In this document: positions 56,239-61,752 of the stretch, one piece after another
Position numbering within the stretch: position 1 is the stretch's first letter
How the letters are laid out: the number at the start of each line of letters is the position of its first letter
NCBI GenBank assembly: GCA_002633005.1
Contig: NMRA01000984.1
Coordinates: forward strand, 16,867 to 78,618
Direction of reading: 5' to 3'
DNA: 61,752 nucleotides
From: Phoronis australis
Lineage: Eukaryota > Phoronida > Phoronidae
The notes under the pieces: model-generated
What the model was told of the DNA's origin: nothing
Seen by the model: only the letters and a program-made list of their open reading frames with translations
Databases searched by the model: none
Translations under genes and position numbers: made by a program

Positions 56239-57835
56239 TAGTTGGCATCAGTTGAAAAAGAAAAATCGTGACACCTGAATTGTAAAAATGGGACAACTGG
56301 GCAGGACACCAGAAAATGGCAAGATAGCATTTTTTGGTCAAATGAAAAATTAGGACAATAGCAAACTTAATAATGACCAATATCTTCTTAGGCCCATGCA
56401 CTCGACTCAGATTTACCGGACAAGCAGATGGTCAGAATATCGTTACGCCACCATGCTGTGGAATGAGTATCCCGATTGACTGGTCGGCCAGTCGGGATAC
56501 AGCCGTGCCGTTATCAGTTTGACAGTGGCAAACAAATGTTTACATAGTCCAGCTCTCTTATTACCTGCTTTCATCTGATAAGGTCACGTAATCCAACAAT
56601 TACGTTGTAAAGAGCGCGCCTGACGCTAACCGACATTTAAAATATTATTCGCAAACGACTTTCAACAAATATGTCATGAAGCATGTGTTTTGTATAAAAT
56701 GCATTCGCCAAAAAATTTCAAATGGAGAAAAATGGTTGACTTTCAGAGAAATTACTCTCAACTTTCACCTGTAGATTCCTTTGCGTGACTTTAAGCTTGA
56801 CCAGCTTCACCACAGTATTGTATACTAACACAAAAGGCTTGCTTGACAAGTTTAATCGAGCATGATTCTAGATTAGGTAGTGATAGTTGAAATTTCTTGA
56901 TTTTTACACTCCAGGAGAATGGTACACGTAATGCATTGTCTTTATGCTTCATAAACGGGTTAATTTTTCCGAATTTTGCCGACGCAGTTCCGACTCCCAT
57001 TTGTTTTGCAGTATATTGAGTGCGTGCTCACATGTGTACACCAATTGTCCAACTCATTGTCTGGCACTAGAGTTTACTTGCAGCAATACAACATCACATA
57101 CTGCATACATAAAAGTTGTATTATTTTTGTGGTACCTATTATAAAACAATCTTTCGTTAAAAATACAACAATTTTGTGAAAAGGATGGGTTTGTGAATAC
57201 AGCAGTAGCTTGTTAGCAGGGTCAGTAATACAAGATCCCTAGCTGCCACCCACTGCCCACTGTGGGAAACTGCAGCCTGGCTGACTATGCCAGTGTGTAA
57301 ACTGTGTCAGTATAGATGCTGTGCGTGAACTTGGAATCCTGCTTAATCTCAAGATCGCGTATGCGTGAACTTGAAATTGAATATATATTCTTTAAGGCGA
57401 AATAGGTGAAATTTTTGTTCGGTAAAAAGAATTTTTGTAATTATTGGCCTCGCAATCAACCATTTTCTCTTTTACAGTAACTTGTGTTGCTTAACCGAAG
57501 GAATACGGTATGTGAATCACTGAATGGAAAAATCGCTTATTGTTTGGTAGTTGAAAAGGTTGGTTAAAATTGACAATTTTTTATTCAAATGTAACTTGAT
57601 TTACTAGTGCAGTGCAAATTTTTATGAACATGAACGGGATTTTTGAGTTCACGCAACGCTCACTTTCGCTTAATCTTGAGATTAAGCAGGATTCCAAGTT
57701 CACGTACAGCATAGACAATGTCTAGTATAGACTGACAAGTGACAGCTGACTGGGCAAGTGGTGAATGAATTTTACCTTTAAAAGAATATCTCCGACATCT
57801 TCTGACCTTGCTGAGAATTCTGTTAAGACTGACAT
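33379..57835 (-). CDS. IQCH: IQ motif-containing protein H (IQCH), 22 exons
   Basis: Exons in transcript order: 57835–57776, 55315–55202, 54434–54250, 53818–53728, 53083–52982 (second copy 51821–51720, probably artefact), 50926–50677, 49987–49821, 48342–48322, 47705–47569, 46532–46346, 45982–45755, 45162–45012, 42398–42220, 41413–41141, 40477–40289, 39428–39033, 38610–38431, 37224–36817, 36547–36425, 35007–34946, 33994–33886 and 33471–33379 (TAG). All junction phases agree and give about 1,234 residues (human about 1,027). It starts [20 protein letters not shown]. The IQ motif [16 protein letters not shown] lies near residue 455. A C-terminal half follows with ATP-grasp-like features, including [16 protein letters not shown] and [14 protein letters not shown]. 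The conserved block [20 protein letters not shown] is the part I recognise as IQCH. Mammalian IQCH is testis-enriched and binds calmodulin. The IQCH call is strong because AAGAB is its head-to-head neighbour, as in human. Confidence 0.9.
34140..34460. repeat. Diverged dispersed repeat (relative at 2240–2470)
   Basis: Shares ATACTCAAGCA(C/T)AGA and a TTCGAGTAA(A)(A)G/GATTAGA block with 2240–2470. It lies in the IQCH intron between exons 20 and 21 (33995–34945). Confidence 0.4.
35787..36031. mobile_element. Short MITE-like element, about 245 bp
   Basis: The left end CAGAGGTGGATCTACAG plus a G run and the right end a C run, then GTAGATCTGCCACTGCCTG, are inverted repeats. It resembles the GGCGGA-ended elements at 10344 and 25855. 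It lies in the IQCH intron between exons 19 and 20 (35008–36424). Confidence 0.65.
38896..38989. repeat. Minisatellite, three units of about 36 bp, near IQCH exon 16
   Basis: Three units of CAGAGTA(C/G)CCCCCAGGTCAC with short linkers (GTGAAACACAA). The array ends 44 bp left of the donor of exon 16. Confidence 0.85.
39033..41413 (-). CDS. IQCH: IQCH exons 14–16, ATP-grasp-like region
   Basis: Exons 41413–41141, 40477–40289 and 39428–39033. In order they show a pre-ATP-grasp pattern ([20 protein letters not shown] then [14 protein letters not shown]), a nucleotide-loop-like segment ([16 protein letters not shown]), [19 protein letters not shown] and [13 protein letters not shown]. This succession resembles ATP-grasp ligases: the K-x-F-x-x-AG-x-x-VP segment, a Gly-rich loop and a late Glu/Asn pair. 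The glycine loop is poor, so activity is doubtful. The fold call is my inference from motif order. Confidence 0.6.
39610..39790 (+). repeat. Dispersed repeat, copy 2
   Basis: Mate of 340–560; lies in the IQCH intron 39429–40288. The copy is degraded and has no open frame. Confidence 0.6.
42357..42477. repeat. Degenerate tandem duplication of the IQCH exon 13 acceptor
   Basis: The exon edge at 42357–42409 is repeated with indels at 42432–42477 (AACAGGCATGGGTGATAG, then AGATGTCTAC and ATCTGAAAAGTCA). On the minus strand this puts a second TTTTCAG|AT acceptor about 73 bp upstream of the true one. From the extra acceptor the frame soon meets TGA. Confidence 0.8.
43142..44524. mobile_element. Non-autonomous DNA transposon, 1.38 kb, 26-bp perfect terminal inverted repeats
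   Basis: The ends 43142–43167 and 44499–44524 are exact reverse complements (TACCGTATTCGCCGTAATAA then CCGCCC on the left). Subterminal GGGCGCTTA occurs on both sides. A TA target-site duplication would fit if the outermost TA belongs to the host. The inside has higher GC and CpG than the flanks and no transposase; the ORF at 43533–43757 has no known family. It lies in the IQCH intron 42399–45011. Confidence 0.88.
44876..45030. repeat. Three 62–63 bp units, two being copies of the IQCH exon 12 donor
   Basis: Units end in CCTGCAGGT at 44887, 44950 and 45012. The rightmost is the exon edge: on the minus strand CTGCAGG|GTGAGT. The two intronic copies read CTGCAG|GTTGAGT, which are usable-looking donors. 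Extending the exon to either shifts the frame at the next exon (61 and 124 extra bases). Confidence 0.85.
45755..45982 (-). CDS. IQCH: IQCH exon 11 with the IQ motif
   Basis: Phase 0–0, 76 codons. It reads [16 protein letters not shown] and then [15 protein letters not shown], a good IQ-x3-W-x5-R motif with Lys/Arg at the usual places. A helical, basic-and-aromatic stretch follows. This is the expected calmodulin-binding part. Confidence 0.92.
48322..48342 (-). CDS. IQCH: IQCH 21-bp microexon
   Basis: It encodes P-V-S-I-D-D-K in phase 0–0, with a long pyrimidine tract before CACCAG| and the donor AAG|GTGAGC. Both neighbours are also phase 0 here, so it could be included or skipped without a frameshift. 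Confidence 0.7.
48617..48740 (-). repeat. tRNA-derived SINE, third copy
   Basis: On the minus strand: GTGGGTTCGAGTCTCGG (B box), GGGCAGAAATCTTTTC, ATGTTCATTAGGTCACCTG and ATGTGGCGAATAGGGGGC. The A box is lost, so the 5' end is truncated. It lies in the IQCH intron 48343–49820. Confidence 0.75.
49043..49180. repeat. Compound CT/GT microsatellite
   Basis: (CT)9 at about 49043–49060, then (GT)n at 49061–49094 and an interrupted GT/GC tract to about 49180. Intronic in IQCH. The ORF read through it is spurious. Confidence 0.97.
50308..50396. repeat. Tandem duplication of about 46 bp
   Basis: Two units of GCAAGCAGAAG(A/G)GCCTAGCC followed by TCCTCCTGGTGTATTAGACA, differing by one base. IQCH intron 49988–50676. 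Confidence 0.9.
51720..51821 (-). CDS. IQCH: Extra copy of IQCH exon 5
   Basis: 102 bp, phase 0–0, reading [20 protein letters not shown] after an initial Thr (Ser in the other copy); otherwise the protein is identical. Splice sites are intact in both. Probably one exon shown twice by a false duplication; if real, it is a recent exon duplication that keeps the frame. Confidence 0.85.
51829..52039. repeat. 35-bp minisatellite, six units, beside the IQCH exon 5 acceptor
   Basis: Units of TCTAAAGTGTGCTACAATGG followed by AACAAG(T/C)CATGTTAG. The second copy of the region has only one unit (about 53091–53125), so copy number differs between the presumed alleles. Confidence 0.95.
52347..53431. 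repeat. Copy 2 of the duplication, beginning right after the N
   Basis: Starts GGACCCAAACAAG at 52347, the sequence found at about 51078, and runs to AATAGCAAATG at 53431, after which unique sequence goes on. It holds IQCH exon 5 at 53083–52982. The other copy stops at the same AATAGCAAATG. This is what two unmerged overlapping contigs joined by an N would give. Confidence 0.92.
54541..54556. repeat. Short AT microsatellite
   Basis: GATATATATATATATAG in IQCH intron 2 (54435–55201). Confidence 0.8.
56045..56096. repeat. Perfect 18-bp hairpin
   Basis: GCTAAACATCGACCCCTA at 56045–56062 and its exact reverse complement at 56079–56096, with a 16-base loop. In IQCH intron 1. Confidence 0.85.
56192..56236. 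repeat. AT microsatellite, about 22 units
   Basis: Uninterrupted AT dinucleotides in IQCH intron 1. The ORF with repeated Ile-Tyr read through it is spurious. Confidence 0.97.
56500..56670 (+). repeat. Dispersed repeat, mate of 7970–8160
   Basis: Blocks TTATCAGTTTGACAGTGGCA, GTTTACATAGTCCAGCTCTC and CGCCTGACGCTAACCGACAT match the first copy in order. Confidence 0.55.
57316..57712. mobile_element. MITE-like element with 40-bp inverted ends
   Basis: 57316–57355 and 57673–57712 are inverted repeats (GTGAACTTGGAATCCTGCTT and TAATCTCAAGAT shared, few mismatches). The inside is AT-rich without coding capacity. It sits in IQCH intron 1, about 60 bp after the first donor. A weak relative of the end (CATGAACTTGGAGTCCTGCT) is at about 22107. 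Confidence 0.8.
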
Positions 57836-58165
57836 ATTGATGCTAATAAAAGAAGCAACCCATAACCTATAAAACTAATATTATTGGAACAAATTGTAAA
57901 AGAAATCAAGCGTCTTAACTGTGCTCAGGCACTTTGAAGCACCAGGCAACAACAAACAACAGTTTTTGATGACGTCATTAGAACTTGGGCTAAGAAGGTC
58001 AAATACATATATATATTTCTGAGCTATTTCTCATAAAAACATAAACGTGTGTCTTAAAAATGAATAAAATGACACACTTTGATTAAATGGTTATGAAATT
58101 TTTACACAGATTTTTTCAAATTTACGAATTTATTTGCATTGATCGTTGTTGACCTGAAATCCAAT
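57836..58165. promoter_or_regulatory. Bidirectional IQCH–AAGAB promoter region
   Basis: 330 bp separate the IQCH start codon (57835, minus) from the AAGAB start codon (58166, plus). Both 5' UTRs and any shared core promoter must lie here unless further 5' exons exist. I see no TATA box in a clearly placed position; the sequence is AT-rich with ATATATAT near 58005–58015. Confidence 0.65.
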
Positions 58166-60781
58166 ATGTCTGCGCCCAAGGTTCTTTTTGGTTCTTGCAC
58201 CCAGAATAGCCCCCAAGCACTGGAGCTTGTTAAATGTAGGTACAGGCTAAATATTTGTTTCTTCTGATGATTGAACAAAACTGAAATGGTAAGAAAAAGG
58301 TTGATTCACGTCTGAGTAATAGGTTGTTGTTATAGATTTGTTGTGCTCTCTGTATCGCCACTGCACAGTGAGTGCACTGTCTCAGTGTCTGCCACTGCCA
58401 CTGGCGTTAAAGATCAGTCTTACCTGACTTCGTACGGTTGGTCAGTTTATCTACAGATAGCAGCACAGGTTCACTATACGTCTTGACTTCAGCAGCAAGA
58501 GATTCGTAGTGCTAAACTGTAGCAACGGATGTCTCTGCCACACATCAGGTGGCGCTTTCTGCAAATCAAGCAGCTCTCTGTCGCTCTCTGACAGTTAGCG
58601 TCGTTCTCTAGTCACACAACAAATTTCTGTATTAACACTGCTAATGCTCCTGGTGCATGCAGTAAAAGTAAAGACATGCGCAGTGTTACAAAAAAAAAAA
58701 TTGGCAACGAAGTACTGCTGGAAAAAAGTTTGATTACGGAAGTGTTTGCTTGAGTTGGAAGGAATTAAAGATTTCAATGGCCTCTTAAGGTGTCAAGTGC
58801 CTCAATGCGCAAAACATACTTATAACAATGTAACTTTGATATTTTAATCAATGTGATGCTTAATTTACTAAAAAGCTTCCAGCGTATAAAGGCCCTTTAG
58901 CAACTTTACTGTATCTAAGGCCACCTAGAGACAGTGGTTGCTGTCTATTGTGGCACGGGACTTCCGGGTGTGATGTACAGCCATATAAAGCCTCTCTAAT
59001 AATCGCTTGCCAAGTGGCAATTGCCTCGTGGCTGAATAGTTTGGATGCTCGGCTCTCACACGTGCAACCTTGGTTCAATTCTCTGAGTGCCCGCAAATTT
59101 TCTATATTTACGCCGTACAATGATAGAAGCCATGACCAGATGGTATGTCAGCTCTCAGGGCAGCGTGGTCTCAAGCTCTGTCAACTGCACTGGAAACTCA
59201 AACCAGACGACCTGGTGACGGCGAACTGACCAAATTCTATGATACTTTTAACGGATAACTGCCAAATCATCAAGATCTAACATGTTGAATGCATCCTAGT
59301 TACAGAATTCTTATTTTCTAGCTATTTTATCGCCACACCCTCTACCTGTAGCCAGTGCGGTTGTGGATGATGTGGAAGGTTACAGTTGGCATGTGGATAC
59401 CAAGTACTATACTGCTGATGTTCTGCTGTGTGTGGCGCCTAGTAGAACTATTGGGGATAAACAGTTCGCAGAATCCGTACAGGCAGTTATACTGACATTC
59501 AGTAGTGAGCAGGTAACAAATGAATGATGCGTGAATTCAGTTATTTTGCAGAAATATACGATGGTGGTGTAAAGTCCTCATTTGAATAATTAGACGGTTA
59601 TTACGGTAAAGTTTCTTTAATTGAGGACACAACATGGTGGACTAGTGAAACCGTATTTTCTGAAAAAGTTCATGAAAAATAAACAATCACATCTGTCAGA
59701 AGGAAAACTTTAAAACTTTACTTCATTATTTGCCCATTGTACAGCTGTCAACAACACAGAATGAAAATTTGCACTTTTTAATCATGCAATCAGCCATTGA
59801 AAAATGACAAAAAAAGTCTTGTCAATATAATGTTTTTTTCAAATTTGACGAAACTTTACCGTAAAGAGATCAAATCCATCAGTTTTTTGAACTGAAGGTA
59901 ATTTGCAATGTGTCTCATAGCAACTTCACAAATCATACAGGTACTCATCGCACAAATTTTGTGTCTGTGTGTAAAATAGACGTTGCATACTGTGATATCT
60001 GTTCGTCCTTTTGCTTTTAATTTTCACTGCCTGGTTTCATAATACCTGTTTTTGCCTGAAGTTAAATGTATATTGATCACTGTTTCAGTAATATGACTGT
60101 TACCTTGGGACAATCTGTCTAATACATTTGACCTTTTTACGGATAGCGAAAACCGATACCTGCACTTCCCAGAACATAGATTTTGGGATATGAGTCATAA
60201 GGAAGTGTCACGACATTTGATATCTATCCTAAAACCATTTGCTCGGCTCTATGAAAAACCGAACTCTTTGTTGCTTGAAATGCTACTTTGAAGTGAGTTC
60301 TACAGATCTTATATCTACTGGCGGTGCTGTTTTGAATCACTTGTACACCAGAATCCTTTGTATAAGTTGTCTCGTGCAATCCATAAAGGGGTTTATTGAC
60401 AACGGTCAAAGATTTTGATTTTCTTTTGTCACCGTCACAAAGAGTGGGTCACGAACTAAGTCATGTTAACACTTCCTGTTTTGTATGGTTATTCTGTGGT
60501 GGAAATGGAGCTCCGGATGTTATTTTTAGCTGGATAAACTGTTTAATTATTCATTCATCTTAATTATTTATTTATCTTAGTTTGACCTGCCAAAGCAGTG
60601 TTCAATATTACTTCAACTGTCATCTCTTGAACAGGCGTGAAATCAAGCTTTTCTAAATCAAAGTTTTTAATCATTGCTCAGGTTACAAGTTTCGACGTGG
60701 TGAAGTCGTGGCTACCTTTTGTGAAAGAAATCAGGCCAGCCATTCAAATACTTGTTTGCGACACATGTACGGAAAACAGCG
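58166..60781 (+). CDS. AAGAB: Alpha- and gamma-adaptin-binding protein p34 (AAGAB), first three exons; gene continues past the window
   Basis: Exons 58166–58235, 59322–59512 and 60682–60781 (the last donor could instead be at 60789) join in phase to about 120 residues. The start reads MSAPKVLFGSCTQNSPQALE; next come DDVEGYSWHVDTKYYTADVL, KQFAESVQAVILTFSSEQ, VVKSWLPFVKEIRPAIQILV and CDTCTENS. These match human AAGAB in order (its DNKYYSADI, ESVQAFVVYF, SWLPLAKAWLPEVMILVCD). AAGAB is a cytosolic chaperone with a Rab-like N-terminal domain that helps assemble AP-1 and AP-2 adaptor complexes. Its C-terminal exons are not in this window, and a retroelement end lies in the following intron. Confidence 0.93.
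58735..58930 (+). repeat. Third relative of the fold-back arm
   Basis: Matches the right arm of 23693–24595: GTTTGCTTGAGTTGGAAGGA, ATTAAAG, CAATGGCCTCTTAAGGTGT, ATGCGCAAAA, AACTTTGAT, AAAAGCTTCCAGCGTA and AAGGCC. It lies in AAGAB intron 1 and is not paired with an inverted partner. Confidence 0.8.
59024..59090 (+). repeat. tRNA-like SINE head
   Basis: TGGCTGAATAGTTTGGATGC resembles an A box with D loop and CCTTGGTTCAATTCTCTG holds a B-box-like core. The stems do not close well, so it is not a functional tRNA gene. AAGAB intron 1. Confidence 0.55.
59513..60681. other. AAGAB intron 2
   Basis: 1.2 kb with no exon or clear repeat seen; the minus-strand ORF at 60409–60224 has no recognised family. 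Confidence 0.55.
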
Positions 60782-61012
60782 GTGGGTAACTTTTTGTTCT
60801 TTACAAAAACCTTGGCTGTTTTGCAGCAATTACTTGTCAAATATATATTCTTTGAAGTCTTAAAGCTACTGTTTACATGCCTAGTAGATGTCTGTTTTGA
60901 TGTCACAAAATGTTAAAATTTCATGTATTTAATACATTAACTGCATTAATTATATTAGGAATTAATTGACTCTTTGGTATAATTTTCGACTTCCAAATGA
61001 TTTTCTTGATTT

Positions 61013-61752
61013 ACCACTGACTGTAGAAGACAACAGTGGTTAATCGGTGGGTAGTGGTTATCTGAAGAAATATGTAGACTGTGATGTACTCATAATTACC
61101 TATAGTGGGTAAACCTTTATCTGTCGATTCTGAAGTGGGATGGTGAGACCAAAGTTCAGTCCGAAGTTGGGACGGTGAAAGAATAAGTGAACATTTGCAA
61201 CTAAATAAGAATAACAATAAGCGTAAAGTTACGAACGTCCCGTCACATTCTCCCACCTAACAAAAAATGTCGTCCCGACATCATTAACATACAATATGAA
61301 AACAAAGCGCAGTGAAATGGAAATCCTTCAGTTTCCTCGTACTGGCTACAAACATCACAACGCACATTCCACTTTCAGCACGGCAACGCCTGGCGCGCTC
61401 GCAACAGCAGCAAAACTCAAAATACTAGAGACCTACCAAGTCCCTACCATCCAAGATCTCCGACCTATTTACAGTTTTAATCGGTCCGGCACCATCTGCC
61501 GCCCGCACAGAATACACATTATGATAAGGAACTGAACCAAATGCATTCTGAATTTTATTCCTCCCTATGATACTGTGGTCTCTCAGAAATACCGTTGCAC
61601 CAACCGGAAGTGATTGGGCGAACACACGGGTATCATTTCTAGCTTTATTTCTATAATACCGAGCACTCTGCCAAGTGTCTTTCATTTTATCTGCTCTTAA
61701 CTTTACATACTCATCTGTGCAACCATCTGCCAGATTTGCTGCATCAAACCGC
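61013..61752 (-). mobile_element. 3' end of a Ty3/Gypsy-like LTR retrotransposon, running off the window
   Basis: On the minus strand a frame enters from the window edge and stops at 61427–61425. It reads YVKLRADKMKDTWQSARYYR, RVFAQSLPVGATVFLRDHSI and RSEILDGRDLVGL, which looks like the C-terminal tail of an integrase in a Pol polyprotein. Further on, a purine-rich stretch (AGGTGGGAGAA) precedes TGTGACGGGACG at about 61244, the form of a polypurine tract and LTR start. The LTR would run to about 61013. The LTR limits are inferred; the second LTR and the rest of Pol are outside. Confidence 0.7.

Noticed and set aside
56111-56401. ORF with repeated Ile-Tyr
   Set aside because: It is produced by the AT microsatellite at 56192–56236.

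Overview
The window is nuclear DNA of an animal. The coding signal is split into short exons with GT–AG borders, introns run from about 0.3 to 5 kb, and the spaces are AT-rich and full of SINE-like, MITE-like and tandem repeats. No operons, ribosome binding sites or other prokaryotic features are seen. The gene set (TRMT1, IQCH, AAGAB, a CIB2/CIB3 protein and an R7BP/R9AP protein) and the repeat types suggest a marine invertebrate, most likely a non-vertebrate deuterostome. I cannot name the species. Single N characters at 4262, 31776 and 52346 mark joins or ambiguous bases; the one at 52346 very probably created a false duplication.

Layout from left to right: (1) 1208–8375, plus strand: a five-exon R7BP/R9AP-family gene with a C-terminal membrane anchor; its first exon is not identified. 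(2) 13562–24723, minus strand: a complete six-exon CIB2/CIB3-type EF-hand gene of 189 residues. Its 5 kb first intron holds two long fold-back elements and a diverged duplication. (3) 27141–32278, plus strand: a complete five-exon TRMT1 gene of 582 residues. (4) 33379–57835, minus strand: a complete IQCH gene whose 22 exons join in phase to about 1,234 residues, plus one extra exon copy that looks like an assembly artefact. (5) 58166 to beyond the right edge, plus strand: the first three exons of AAGAB. A Ty3/Gypsy-like element end lies at 61013–61752.

Orientation: genes 1 and 2 converge, 2 and 3 diverge, 3 and 4 converge, and 4 and 5 diverge. The start codons of IQCH and AAGAB are 330 bp apart, which implies a shared promoter region; the same two genes are head-to-head neighbours in human 15q. 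The products act separately: G-protein signalling (RGS anchoring), calcium and integrin/TMC partner binding (CIB), tRNA G26 dimethylation (TRMT1), a sperm-associated calmodulin-binding protein (IQCH) and adaptor-complex assembly (AAGAB).

Exon models were built by hand from splice consensus, reading phase and remembered protein families. Exon lengths were checked against codon counts throughout. No alignment or search was run.
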